A stretch of DNA of 64,000 bases from Rhodopirellula sp. P2 (GCF_028768465.1 NZ_CP118225.1:6739001-6803000); one strand, 5' to 3'. Shown: positions 51,930-61,396, counted from the stretch's first letter. Translations and numbers: made by a program. Notes: generated by a model from the sequence alone, not told the origin.

Positions 51930-53783
51930 TCACTCCACCGTCACACTTTTCGCCAAGTTGCGAGGCTTATCAACGTCACAACCCCTCAAAACGGCAATAT
52001 GGTAGGACAGCAATTGCAGCGGGATCGCCGAGACTATCGGCTGCAAAAACTCAGGGACTTCCGGGATCATGATGACTTCATCAGCGATTCGGCGAATCTG
52101 AGCCTCTTCGTGGCTGGCGACCGCAATCACGGGCCCGCCGCGAGCCTTGACCTCTTCCATGTTCGACATGACTTTGTCGTAAGTCGTCCCGCGAGGCATG
52201 ATGAACACGCTCGGGGTGTGTGCGTCCACCAGCGCGATCGGGCCGTGCTTCATCTCTGCCGCAGGGTAGCCCTCCGCGTGGATGTAGCTGATTTCTTTCA
52301 GCTTCAGAGCCCCCTCGAGAGCGGTCGGGAAGTTGTAGCGACGACCGAGGTACAGGAAATTCGACGCTTCGGCGTACTTCGCTGCAATCCGGCGGACTTC
52401 CGAGTCACACGTCAACGCTTGCTCCACCGCGGCGGGCAGTCGCCGCAGCTCTTCGATGATTCGGCCGCCTGATTCGAAACTCATGTGCCGCATGCGGCCA
52501 AAGTACAGCGACAACATCGCCAGCACACAGCACTGACTGGAATACGCCTTGGTGCTGGCCACACCGATTTCCGGCCCGGCGTGCAGGTAAACCCCACCGT
52601 CGGCCGCTTGTGCGATCGAACTGCCCACCACATTGCAAAGCGCGAGCGTTCGGTGCCCCTTGCGTTTGGTCTCGTTCAGTGCCGCCAGCGTGTCGGCCGT
52701 CTCACCACTTTGAGTGATCCCGAAAACCAGGGTATTGTTTTCAATCGGCGGGTTTCGATACCGCAGCTCGCTGGCGTATTCGACACAAACGGGAATTCGA
52801 GCGAACTCCTCGATCATGTATTCCCCGACCAAGGCCGAGTGCCAACTGGTCCCGCAACCGGTCAAGATGATGCGTTCCACCCCTCGCAGCTGCTGAGGCG
52901 TGAGGTTCAACCCGCCAAAGACCGCCGTCGCGTCTTCGTCGTTCAAACGGCCTCGCATCGCGTTGCGAAGCGAATCAGGCTGCTCATGGATCTCCTTGAG
53001 CATGTAGTGCTCATAGCCATTCAGGCTGACTTCGCCGGTGTCTTCGGCCAACGGCTGAATGTTGACTCGCACCTTGCCACTGTCGCGATGCAGCACGGTG
53101 AAGCCGTCGGCTGTCAGGACCGCGATTTGGTGGTCGGCCAGGTAGACGATGCGATCGGTTCGCCCCGCGATGGGAGAGGCGTCGCTGGCAATGAAGTACT
53201 CGCCGCGACCAACGCCCAACACCAATGGACTGCCAAATCGGGCAGCAATGAGCAGCCCCGGTTTTTCTCGAAATGCGACGGCCAAACCATAGGTGCCGCG
53301 AAGCTGCGCGATCGCCCACTGCACCGCGGTCACGTACCGCATGTTGGGTTGAGACGGATCAACCGGTGTGTTTTTCAGGCCTTCGGCGACCAAGTGCGCA
53401 ATCACTTCGCTATCGGTCGCGGATTTGAACGCGTAGCCCTTGGTGATCAGCTCGTCCTTGAGGACCTGAAAGTTCTCGATCACGCCGTTGTGAGCCAGAA
53501 CGACTTCGCCCTCCCCACCAAGATGCGGGTGAGCGTTCTCTTCAGTCGCCGGCCCGTGGGTGGCCCAACGCGTGTGCCCCAGCCCCAAAGTGCCTTTCGG
53601 CGGGGTGCCCAACCGATCGGCCAAGGCCTGAATCCGACCAACGGACCGCGTGATGGCGATCTCGTTTCCGCCGTGAATGGCCACCCCAGCGCTGTCGTAG
53701 CCGCGGTACTCCAATCGCCGAAGCCCATCGACCAAAAACTCAGCCGCTTGGTCCGCACCAACGTATCCAACAATTCCGCACAT
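51930..53783 (-). CDS. glmS: Glutamine-fructose-6-phosphate aminotransferase (isomerising)
   Basis: A 617-residue cytosolic enzyme that makes glucosamine-6-phosphate, the first step toward UDP-GlcNAc for wall and LPS. The start is the ATG of MCGIVGYVG, whose Cys2 becomes the N-terminal nucleophile of the glutaminase domain; the frame further upstream is an artefact. LEYRGYDSAGVAIHGG and HTRWATHGPATEENAHPHLG are glutaminase motifs. Two SIS domains follow, with GCGTSWHSALVGEYMIE and ITQSGETADTLAAL, and the C-terminus LAKSVTVE is typical. There is no sign of a glmS ribozyme upstream. Confidence 0.97.
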   Translation of the reverse strand: MCGIVGYVGADQAAEFLVDGLRRLEYRGYDSAGVAIHGGNEIAITRSVGRIQALADRLGTPPKGTLGLGHTRWATHGPATEENAHPHLGGEGEVVLAHNGVIENFQVLKDELITKGYAFKSATDSEVIAHLVAEGLKNTPVDPSQPNMRYVTAVQWAIAQLRGTYGLAVAFREKPGLLIAARFGSPLVLGVGRGEYFIASDASPIAGRTDRIVYLADHQIAVLTADGFTVLHRDSGKVRVNIQPLAEDTGEVSLNGYEHYMLKEIHEQPDSLRNAMRGRLNDEDATAVFGGLNLTPQQLRGVERIILTGCGTSWHSALVGEYMIEEFARIPVCVEYASELRYRNPPIENNTLVFGITQSGETADTLAALNETKRKGHRTLALCNVVGSSIAQAADGGVYLHAGPEIGVASTKAYSSQCCVLAMLSLYFGRMRHMSFESGGRIIEELRRLPAAVEQALTCDSEVRRIAAKYAEASNFLYLGRRYNFPTALEGALKLKEISYIHAEGYPAAEMKHGPIALVDAHTPSVFIMPRGTTYDKVMSNMEEVKARGGPVIAVASHEEAQIRRIADEVIMIPEVPEFLQPIVSAIPLQLLSYHIAVLRGCDVDKPRNLAKSVTVE

Positions 53784-54300
53784 GGCTCTCGCCGCTCTCG
53801 AATGACAAAGAATGAGTTCGCGATGGTTGCTATGTCCCACGCGAGCGTGACCGACGTCAAGAGACGACTGCCAGGTCACCCCGGCCAACCTTCCCCATTT
53901 GCATCCAATCAAACGCGTCTAGGCAGTCCAATCCGTGACCCACGAGCGTTCTATCGGCATTTGCGTTGCATTCGATCCAACCCTTTGATGCCGCCGAATT
54001 CGGATGATTCCGTCAAACGCTCAAAACCGGTGCGACCGGTTCAACTCCCCAAATCCGCCGAACCAATGCTGCTGGCAAAACAGCATTTTTCAAGGCAACG
54101 CCCCTCTGCGGGACAACATCGGTCGATGAAGTATTCGTTGCTGCAATTGGTTTCACATTGAAGCGTGCGATCAAATCGACGGGCCGTCAGTGGCATTTTG
54201 TCGATGGCATCTCCGTCCGCGTTTTCCCCAACGCCCAGAGAAAGACGCCCCGCCAAGCGGCAACGACACGCCTGCCCCGTCGTGAACGAAAGCCCCTAAC
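53784..54300. other. Divergent spacer between glmS and the histidine kinase
   Basis: This 517-base region must hold the promoters of both genes. No gene, terminator or riboswitch could be supported. A few short frames cross it, but they have no signals. The sequence near 54120-54160 is somewhat richer in A and T and could hold the plus-strand promoter. Confidence 0.4.
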
Positions 54301-55782
54301 ATGCCCCCGTCCAGCCACCAATCCACCGGCCTGCGTCCCAGCCGCCGCATCCGTCGCCACACCGCCTCCCCCACCAAGGAAACGGCCCCCGATCCACTCG
54401 GCGCGGCCGTGCGACTGCTGAGCGAAACCGCGCACGATCTCAAATCGCCCCTGGCGGGGATCGCGGCCACCATGGAAGTCATCCGCGATGGCAGCCTCGG
54501 CGACGTGACCCCCTCGCAGGCAGAATTTTTACGAGGGGCGATGAACCAGTGTCGCTACATCGATTCCCTGATCGGTGAACTGGCGCGAGCCGAACGACTG
54601 AGATCGGGAACGCCTCGTGTTCGCCGGGTCGCAACCAAGCGTTCCGCGATTCGCGAATCGGTTGAATTGGCCACCCGCTCGATCCTCAACCACAAGCAAA
54701 TCGACTTGCTCTGGGACGGCGCGGATCCGAACTCAGCCGATGTGTTGATCGACCCGACGATCCTGACGCGATTGCTGACCAACCTGATCATCAATGCCGA
54801 ACGCGCCAGCCAAGCCGGTTCGCCGATCCTGATTCGGGTGGAAGACGACCTGACTCGCGGAGTCGCGGTTTGGTCCGTGGTCGATCGCGGACGAGGCATC
54901 GCCCCTCAACGACTGCAGCAAATCAGCGGAACGAGCTCAATCGAGTCGGACTTGGGCGGCGAAGGCCTGGGGCTCATGATCGCTCGACAAATGGCCTCGC
55001 TCCACTATTCGCGTCTGACGTTGCGGAGCCGGGTAGGCAGCGGCACCGATGCGATGTTCGAAACCCCTCTGGCCACCCCCGCCGGAATCGCGACCACCTT
55101 CGCTCGGTTCCGCTCCCAGAAACGCGGAGGACGCTCTCGCCCCAAGACGATCCAACAGTGGAAGTCAGCCGCCCCCGACGTGGCGGAACGCGAGCTCCTG
55201 GGCGGCAAACGGGTGCGGATCGAAACCGTTCAGCACCCATCGTCCTGGCATGAAATCCAGTTGCAATCCGATGACAGCCGCCCCACCCGTCCCGATCGGC
55301 TGGCGCTCGGGCGAGTGACCGCTGACGAGGAGTGCTCGATGGAAATGGCGGATCTTTTCGACGAAACGCTGCAATACGACCTCAGCCAATTTGAGCTGGC
55401 CTATCGCACTTCGCGACGCAGCTGGGTGTGTGCACTCGACGCCGACCATCACAGCATGCCCGCCCGGATGCAGCAGATCGAATCGCTCTCTCGCCGTGCC
55501 ACCCCCGCCATGCACCTGCACTGGAGCGAACCCTCGATCGTGCCCGTTCACGAGCGCAGCCTTCAGTGCTTGCTGCTCGATGCAATGACCACCCGATCGC
55601 TGGCCGAAGCCCCGGGGACCATCCCCGATGTCGACTCCGTTCGACTGGGAACGCCCGAGATTAGCTTTTCTCCCGTCGCCTCCGCTCGACTTGACGAAGA
55701 GCTTCGCCGCATGAACCAGCGAATGAAAACGCAATCGGAGCGACTGCAACAACAATCCGCTGCCCTCCGGCCGCAAGGCTGA
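54301..55782 (+). CDS. Orphan soluble histidine kinase with unknown C-terminal region
   Basis: A 493-residue cytosolic kinase with no membrane helix and no recognisable sensor domain. The phospho-acceptor is His45 in SETAHDLKSPLAG. The ATP-binding core has the N box NLIINAERAS at 161-170, the G1 box DRGRGIAP at 195-202 and the G2 box GEGLGLMIA at 220-228. From about residue 265 to the end, 230 residues match no domain I know; the last 35 form a charged helix (LDEELRRMNQRMKTQSERLQ), probably coiled coil. No response regulator is near. It may take signals through the C-terminal part or act through a distant partner. Confidence 0.85.
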   Translation: MPPSSHQSTGLRPSRRIRRHTASPTKETAPDPLGAAVRLLSETAHDLKSPLAGIAATMEVIRDGSLGDVTPSQAEFLRGAMNQCRYIDSLIGELARAERLRSGTPRVRRVATKRSAIRESVELATRSILNHKQIDLLWDGADPNSADVLIDPTILTRLLTNLIINAERASQAGSPILIRVEDDLTRGVAVWSVVDRGRGIAPQRLQQISGTSSIESDLGGEGLGLMIARQMASLHYSRLTLRSRVGSGTDAMFETPLATPAGIATTFARFRSQKRGGRSRPKTIQQWKSAAPDVAERELLGGKRVRIETVQHPSSWHEIQLQSDDSRPTRPDRLALGRVTADEECSMEMADLFDETLQYDLSQFELAYRTSRRSWVCALDADHHSMPARMQQIESLSRRATPAMHLHWSEPSIVPVHERSLQCLLLDAMTTRSLAEAPGTIPDVDSVRLGTPEISFSPVASARLDEELRRMNQRMKTQSERLQQQSAALRPQG

Positions 55783-55936
55783 GCACCGCCGCCCAAAGAC
55801 ACTTGGGATTTCAGACGTTTGGGTTTAGGACCTTTAGCGGTTTGCGATCAACGTTTACACTTCGCCGCTGTGATTGCTTCGGTCCGTTTTCGACCGAACA
55901 GACGATTTTGCGAGAAACATGCGGGCGAGTAGCGAG

Positions 55937-56308
55937 ATGAGTGATTCAACAGTTCGAGGCGTGGTCCACGTGATCGAAGAAACCAAGACTTACGGTCAAA
56001 AAGGGTTTCGCAAACGGATGGTGGTACTCGAACAAGACAAAGGCAGCTTCAGCAACTACATCCCCATCGAATTCACTCGCGACGCTTGCGACAGCGTCGA
56101 CGAAATGAACATGGGCGACGAAGTTGAAGTCGCTTACCGTCTGAACGGCCGGAAATGGCAGCGTGACCCGCAAAGCGAAGTCAAATACTTCGTCAGCGTC
56201 GAGGCACTTTCCTACAAAGTGGTCGGTGCGTCAGGCGGAACCGGCGGCGGAGGCACCGAAGCTGCCAACGACGCGTTCAACGAAGTGGACGACGAAGCTC
56301 CCTTCTGA
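55937..56308 (+). CDS. DUF3127 OB-fold-like protein with SSB-type acidic tip
   Basis: A 123-residue protein. The core (RGVVHVIEETKTYGQKGFRK, VVLEQDKGSFSNYIPIEF, MGDEVEVAYRLNGRKWQRD) has the five-strand pattern of DUF3127, related to single-stranded-DNA-binding OB folds. A glycine-rich linker (GASGGTGGGGTEAAND) leads to an acidic end, EVDDEAPF, which resembles the DDDIPF tip by which SSB recruits repair and replication proteins. The start is the Met before SDSTVRG; an earlier frame start at 55874 adds a doubtful leader. Bacteroidetes members end in a similar way, as far as I recall. Confidence 0.82.
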   Translation: MSDSTVRGVVHVIEETKTYGQKGFRKRMVVLEQDKGSFSNYIPIEFTRDACDSVDEMNMGDEVEVAYRLNGRKWQRDPQSEVKYFVSVEALSYKVVGASGGTGGGGTEAANDAFNEVDDEAPF

Positions 56309-56653
56309 TCGAGGCCAGCCTGGCAGACCGGAAACCCACCCAACAGAAGCTGTTGGGCAGGGCGACACGGAGTCACCCGCAGGAGCAAACGCACTCCTGA
56401 ATGGGAGGCAAATCGTTTCGAGGGCACTGTCCTCAACTTGGCACCAGCCATCTGGGGGACTACAAAGGTCCTCCAGACAACTCAGATTGCCTCGCCATCG
56501 CTGCACACAGCGGCCCGATCTCGGCCTCCCTCGTGTTCCGCCTCGGACGCCAAATGCATCCGCCTCCCCGCGCACTGGATTCGCGACGAGCGAAGGATGC
56601 TGAGAACATTCTGAGCTGATTGGCCCATTCCGACCGAAGGGAGCCCGCTCACC
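56309..56653. other. Spacer with a hairpin after the DUF3127 gene
   Basis: CCCAACA-GAAGC-TGTTGGG at 56339-56357 forms a 7-bp stem about 30 bases after the stop; with no T-run its use as a terminator is uncertain. The remaining 300 bases lead to the GH3 gene and hold GGGAG shortly before its ATG. No other gene is supported. Confidence 0.45.
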
Positions 56654-58333
56654 ATGTCCCCCGATCCGATGACGCTCCTGCGGCGTTCGATGCTGCGATA
56701 CAAGATCGGCCGCTTGGACCGGTACCTCGCCACAGCGGAGCGTGCGCGCGAGATCCAGCGAGAAAACTTGCTTCAGCGAATCCGGCAAAACGCGGACACC
56801 GGCTTCGGCCGCGACCACGGTTTTTCTGAAATCCGCACGCTCGAAGATTACCGCCGACGCGTTCCGATTGCAGGCTACGACGAAGCACGCCCGTACGTTG
56901 ACCGCGTGATCCAAGGCGAAACCACGGCTCTGTTCCCCGAGAACACCAAAGTCGTCATGTTCGCGACGACTTCGGGGACCACCGATCACCCCAAAATGAT
57001 CCCGGTCACAGAAGACTTCTACCGACACTACAAAGCCGGCTGGCAATACTGGGGCACGGGGGTTTACCGCGACTACCCGCAACTGCTGCAAATGAAATCG
57101 CTCCAGTTCTCGAGCCACTGGAACGTTACCCAAACTCCTTCGGGTGCTCCCTGTGGGAACATCAGCGGGCTGGCCGCGGAAACGCGACCATTCTACATCG
57201 GATCGCTGTTTGTCCTGCCCTCCTGTGTCATCCAAATCACGGAACACCTGGCAAAACACTACACCGCGCTCCGCCTCAGCCTCGCGTGCGACCGCGTTGG
57301 AAAAATCGTCACCGCCAATCCAAGCACGCTGGTGGAAGTCGCCAAGTTTGCCGACTCCATGAAAGACACACTGATTCGGGACATCCACGACGGCACGCTC
57401 ACCGGCGACCAACCGATCCCCGATACGATCCGGCAACGACTGCGATCTCGCCTCCGGCCCAACCCTCGCCGAGCGAGGCAACTGCAACAAATTGTCGATC
57501 GAACCGGTCACCTGTACCCCAAAGACGCCTGGCCTGACCTCACGCTACTGGCCGTGTGGACTGGTGGCTCCGTTGGCATCTACCTGAACCAATTGCCCGC
57601 GTACTACGGCGATGTTGCGATCCGTGACCACGGACTCTCGGCCAGCGAAGGTCGGATGACCGTGCCGCTGCAAAATGGCTCGCCGTCAGGCATGCTCGAC
57701 TACAGCAGCCACCACTTTGAATTCATCCCTGAATCCGAACGCGACAGCAGCCAGCCAAACGTGCTGGAAGCTTCCGAACTGACCGAGGGCGAGAACTACT
57801 TCATCGTGCTGACAACTGCCAGCGGCTTGTATCGCTACGACATTCACGATCTCGTGCGATGCGATGGCTACTGCGGCCAAACCCCCATGTTGTCGTTCCT
57901 CAACAAAGGCAAAAACTTCTGCAGCTTCACAGGTGAAAAACTCAGCGAACATCAAGTCATGCAGGCGATGCAGCAAACCCTGCAAACCCTCAACGTTCCA
58001 TCCTGCACCTTCACCCTGGCACCGACGCTGGGCGAACGCCCGCGTTACCACTTGATCCTGGACGATGCCTCGCTGCCCAACCTCTGTGAGCAAATTGGCA
58101 ACGAACTGCAGCACCAATTGTCACAAGTCAACTGCGAGTACGCCGACAAGTGCGCCAGTGGACGCATCGAACCGATCCAGGTCACTCGCGTCCCCGCTGG
58201 CACCTGGGAAAAGCTGAGACTCAACAAGACCTCGAAACGAGGCAACTTCGAAGAGTACAAACACCCGTGTCTCACAAACGATCCTGAGTTTGTGCAAAAC
58301 CTCCGTCAACTGGATTCCCCTCCATCCCACTGA
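56654..58333 (+). CDS. GH3-family acyl-acid amido synthetase
   Basis: A 559-residue adenylate-forming enzyme of the GH3 family, which activates a carboxylic acid with ATP and joins it to an amino acid. The phosphate loop reads MFATTSGTTDHPKMIPVT near residue 97. Further adenylation motifs are SEGRMTVPLQNG near residue 330 and LYRYDIHDLVRCDGYCGQTP near 393, with Tyr and Asp that bind ATP. LNKGKNFCSFTGEKLSEHQV near 415 is the hinge. ATG 56654 follows a GGGAG site. In plants these enzymes act on jasmonate or auxin; the bacterial substrate is unknown. The next two genes may act in the same pathway. Confidence 0.92.
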   Translation: MSPDPMTLLRRSMLRYKIGRLDRYLATAERAREIQRENLLQRIRQNADTGFGRDHGFSEIRTLEDYRRRVPIAGYDEARPYVDRVIQGETTALFPENTKVVMFATTSGTTDHPKMIPVTEDFYRHYKAGWQYWGTGVYRDYPQLLQMKSLQFSSHWNVTQTPSGAPCGNISGLAAETRPFYIGSLFVLPSCVIQITEHLAKHYTALRLSLACDRVGKIVTANPSTLVEVAKFADSMKDTLIRDIHDGTLTGDQPIPDTIRQRLRSRLRPNPRRARQLQQIVDRTGHLYPKDAWPDLTLLAVWTGGSVGIYLNQLPAYYGDVAIRDHGLSASEGRMTVPLQNGSPSGMLDYSSHHFEFIPESERDSSQPNVLEASELTEGENYFIVLTTASGLYRYDIHDLVRCDGYCGQTPMLSFLNKGKNFCSFTGEKLSEHQVMQAMQQTLQTLNVPSCTFTLAPTLGERPRYHLILDDASLPNLCEQIGNELQHQLSQVNCEYADKCASGRIEPIQVTRVPAGTWEKLRLNKTSKRGNFEEYKHPCLTNDPEFVQNLRQLDSPPSH

Positions 58334-58489
58334 GCAGCCCAACCGGGATCGGCGCCTCGCGTGAACGCACACTCTGCATGTGCTTCAATTCGGCGAGCGT
58401 CACTTAAAGAGCCATCGCCGGACCGTTATCATGCCTCATCGAAATTCTGTGCGCCGGCCTTTTCTATCTCTCATGACCGACATCCTGCT

Positions 58490-59536
58490 ATGAAAATCAG
58501 TGTTCTGGGGGCCGGCGCGATCGGCACCATGCTCGGCGGTTTGATCCGCGACAACGATCCGTCTTGCCAAGTCGTCTTGCTCGGACGCGGGCCACACATT
58601 CAAACCATTCGCGACACGGGCCGTGTCCAACTGCAGGGTCCCTGGCCGACTCGCGAAGTCCCCGTCCAAGGCACCGACAACCCAGCCGACATCGCGGACT
58701 CAGACCTGGTCCTGGTGACGGTCAAGTCTCAGGCCACCGCCGAAGCCATCGCCACAGTCGCCCCCTACCTTGGTTCTGCCATCGTGGTGTCCGTCCAAAA
58801 CGGATTCAATGACGAAGCCTTGCTGCAACACGTCGACGCAGACCGCTTGGTCATGGGGATCACCGCAACCAACGTGACCGTTCCTGAACCCGGCACCGCC
58901 AGCCTGCAGTTCAAAGGCACGATCGTGCTCGGCCCGAATGCCCAAGGCACCAACGCCGCCTCCGCGACGGCCGCGACCAAGACGCTTGAGAAGACTGGCT
59001 TTCGCGTTTTCGAAGAACGCAATGTCGAAGGCGTCCGGTACAACAAACTGGCCATCAACTCCCCCGGATACGCAGCCTCGCTCTCGCAGTCCAACTTCAT
59101 CACCGAAGCCGTCTGCCACCGGGGATGGCGGACCGCCGTGGGGAAACCGCTGGCCGATGAATGCTTGCGAGTTTTCGAGACCGCGGGCGTCCAGCTTGCC
59201 AACATCCCCAAGCTTCCCGACATCCGAAAACTGCGAGGCTTCTTCGGAAAACTCGACTCTCGATTGCTTGGCCCGATCGTGGGCACGGGTGCCAAGCTGA
59301 TCTTCAACCGCCGCCCGATTCAGTTTTCTCTGTACCAGGACCTGCTCAAAGGCAAAGGCACCGAAGTCGACCACACCCTCGGTGAAATCGTTCGCTTGGC
59401 TGAACGGCACGGCACGACGGCTCCCTGCAACCAGATGGTGATCGACTTGGCCCACGAGATCGAACAACGCGGAGCCGGTGAGTTCTTCACCCGCGAAGAA
59501 GTCATCGAACGCTTCCAGACGATCCAATCGCGATGA
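58490..59536 (+). CDS. Ketopantoate reductase-like (ApbA/PanE family) dehydrogenase
   Basis: A 348-residue NADPH-dependent reductase. The Rossmann start is MKISVLGAGAIGTMLGGLI with GxGxxG. Next come DLVLVTVKSQATAEA near residue 66, the NGF motif in VVSVQNGFNDEALL near 100, and GITATNVTVPEPG near 123. The catalytic Lys-Asn region is VEGVRYNKLAINSPGYAA near 180. It is about 40 residues longer than PanE of E. coli because of an insert near 220-270. The start is the ATG before KISVLG. It overlaps the ATP-grasp gene by 4 nt (ATGA), so the product may act on the same intermediate and not in pantothenate synthesis. Confidence 0.88.
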   Translation: MKISVLGAGAIGTMLGGLIRDNDPSCQVVLLGRGPHIQTIRDTGRVQLQGPWPTREVPVQGTDNPADIADSDLVLVTVKSQATAEAIATVAPYLGSAIVVSVQNGFNDEALLQHVDADRLVMGITATNVTVPEPGTASLQFKGTIVLGPNAQGTNAASATAATKTLEKTGFRVFEERNVEGVRYNKLAINSPGYAASLSQSNFITEAVCHRGWRTAVGKPLADECLRVFETAGVQLANIPKLPDIRKLRGFFGKLDSRLLGPIVGTGAKLIFNRRPIQFSLYQDLLKGKGTEVDHTLGEIVRLAERHGTTAPCNQMVIDLAHEIEQRGAGEFFTREEVIERFQTIQSR

Positions 59537-60819
59537 GCAAAACGCGGCGAATCCTGTTGACGGAAGGATCGAGCACGTCGGCTCGCCAAACATTGCACTG
59601 CCTTGGCGGCCGACACACGATCGACGTGATGGATTCGGCCGCACTCAGCCAAGGCCGCTTCAGCACGTTCGTGAGACACTGGCACCGATGCCCGCTCTCT
59701 TCCGTGGATCCGATCGCGTACTTGCGAAGACTGAAAGAACTGATCGACGCTCACGGTTACGATGTGGTCATCGCCACGCACGAGCAAGCCTACCTGCTCA
59801 GTCGCGTGCGTGACCAACTTCAAAACCATGTTGGCGTGGCCTTGCCAACGTTTGATGCGATCGACCGATTGCAAAACAAAGCCAATTTCGCACGGGTGAT
59901 GAAAGAACAAGGCTTGCCTCAACCCGAGACTCGCATCGTTGACGGAACTTCGCTCGAAACACTCCGCGAAGGCTGCCTGGCACAATCCAACTTCCCCTGC
60001 TTCCTCAAAACGGCACACGGAACCGCGGGACGAGGTGTGATCGCGATTCAGGACTCCACGGAGATGCTTGAATGGGTCCAAGAGCAAACGGCCAACAGCG
60101 ACTCGCTTCCCAACCAAGAAATTGTCCTGCAATCAGCAGCCCCCGGTGAACTGTCGATCCTGCAAGCCATCTTCGATCGCGGTCGCCTCGTCGCTTGGCA
60201 CGATGCGATGGCACTGCGACGCGGTGTCGGCGGGGCTCCGATTGTTCGCGTCAGCACGCACCGCGAAAACGTCGCCGACGATGTCCGAAGACTGGGTGAG
60301 TCGCTGGACTGGCACGGAGCCCTCTTCGTCGAATACTTCTACGACCAGTCATCCCGTCGCCATCAATTCATCGAGGCCAACCCGCGCATCGGCGAAACCG
60401 TCAATGCGATGCTAGCCGGCGTCAATTTGTGCGAACTCTTGGTGCACATTTCGCTCCAAGAGATCCCGCCGTCGTCGCCCGTCGCCTCAGGAATCGCGGG
60501 AGTCAAATCTCACCAATTCCTCACCGCGCTGCTCGACCAAGCCATGCAGACCAACTCGCGAGCGGCGGTGTGGCATGAATGCATGAACCGACTCCGTCAC
60601 CGTCATGGCTACCGCGATTCCCAGCCCGAAATGATGCGTCTGAGGCAGGATCCACTCAGCGGCATCCCGCCACTCGCCGTCGCAATCGAACTGCTGCTGT
60701 CGCCCAAACGCTCACACAAGATGGTTCGCTCGACGGTCGCCAATTATGGGCTGAACGCCGACGCAGTGGCAAACATCGCCCGCCTCCCCCAGCAGGAACT
60801 TTTGGCAATCTTTGAGTGA
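59533..60819 (+). CDS. ATP-grasp domain protein
   Basis: A 428-residue protein with an N-terminal pre-ATP-grasp region (MSKTRRILLTEGSSTSARQT) and an ATP-grasp core. The core shows LQNKANFARVMKEQGLPQPE, the lysine block FPCFLKTAHGTAGRGVIAI and the acidic metal block QFIEANPRIGETVNAMLAGVN with Glu and Asn. Such enzymes form an amide or thioester bond through an acyl phosphate. A helical C-terminal region of about 130 residues follows. Its start overlaps the stop of the reductase gene. The substrate is unknown, but the neighbours point to a small-molecule ligase. Confidence 0.88.
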   Translation: MSKTRRILLTEGSSTSARQTLHCLGGRHTIDVMDSAALSQGRFSTFVRHWHRCPLSSVDPIAYLRRLKELIDAHGYDVVIATHEQAYLLSRVRDQLQNHVGVALPTFDAIDRLQNKANFARVMKEQGLPQPETRIVDGTSLETLREGCLAQSNFPCFLKTAHGTAGRGVIAIQDSTEMLEWVQEQTANSDSLPNQEIVLQSAAPGELSILQAIFDRGRLVAWHDAMALRRGVGGAPIVRVSTHRENVADDVRRLGESLDWHGALFVEYFYDQSSRRHQFIEANPRIGETVNAMLAGVNLCELLVHISLQEIPPSSPVASGIAGVKSHQFLTALLDQAMQTNSRAAVWHECMNRLRHRHGYRDSQPEMMRLRQDPLSGIPPLAVAIELLLSPKRSHKMVRSTVANYGLNADAVANIARLPQQELLAIFE

Positions 60820-60937
60820 GACGAAGCTCACGCCGCACCGGCAGAAGAAGTCGGTACAATTGGAAGGCGGTGCAAGTCGATTTGCGCCCATTGGATCGTC
60901 ATGCTCTTTCACTCCAATCCCCCCACTGGACCACAAT

Positions 60938-61396
60938 ATGAATCGCTTGTTTGCCTCGACCATCCTGACACTCGTGTTTGCCACCATCGCTTCGGCTCAC
61001 TGCCAAGTTCCTTGCGGTATCTATGGCGACCAACGTCGCTTTGAAGAAATGCTGGAGGACGAGCACACGATTTCGAAAGCCCAAACCGAAATCAACTCGT
61101 TGGCCGGCAAGGCCGATGCCCAATCGGTCAACCAAGCCGTCCGCTGGGTCACCACCAAAGAAGACCACGCCACCCGCATCCAAAACACGATCGCGGCCTA
61201 CTTCATGGCTCAGCGGATCAAAACGGACGACCCTGCCTATGGCAAGAAACTGATGGCCGCTCACAAGGTGATCGTCAACGCGATGAAAGCCAAGCAGTCC
61301 GCCGATCCCGCGACGGCGAAAGCCCTGGAAGAATCGATCTTCGCCTTCTACGAAGCTTACGAAGGCAAGAAACCAGACTTCGATCACGAACATTGA
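60938..61396 (+). CDS. sodN: Nickel superoxide dismutase, exported precursor
   Basis: A 152-residue protein that turns superoxide into peroxide and oxygen. The nickel hook HCQVPCGIY carries His1, Cys2 and Cys6 as in other NiSODs. It is preceded by a 20-residue Sec-type signal peptide (MNRLFASTILTLVFATIASA) whose likely cut site, ASA before His21, would leave exactly that His as the N-terminus, as nickel binding needs. The mature 132-residue four-helix body (HTISKAQTEINSLAG, VRWVTTKEDHATRIQ) is slightly longer than usual. The ATG at 60938 was chosen for this signal. No sodX-type peptidase gene is near. Confidence 0.93.
   Translation: MNRLFASTILTLVFATIASAHCQVPCGIYGDQRRFEEMLEDEHTISKAQTEINSLAGKADAQSVNQAVRWVTTKEDHATRIQNTIAAYFMAQRIKTDDPAYGKKLMAAHKVIVNAMKAKQSADPATAKALEESIFAFYEAYEGKKPDFDHEH

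Noticed and set aside
53784-53930. A glmS ribozyme or riboswitch before glmS
   Set aside because: The spacer shows none of the conserved core of the glmS ribozyme, which is also a feature of Firmicutes and not expected here.
52485-54161. A 558-codon plus-strand frame opposite glmS
   Set aside because: Antisense shadow of glmS, with no protein-like features of its own.
58490-59536. Naming this gene panE
   Set aside because: The family is right, but the insert, the longer length and the coupling to an ATP-grasp gene make a pantothenate role uncertain.
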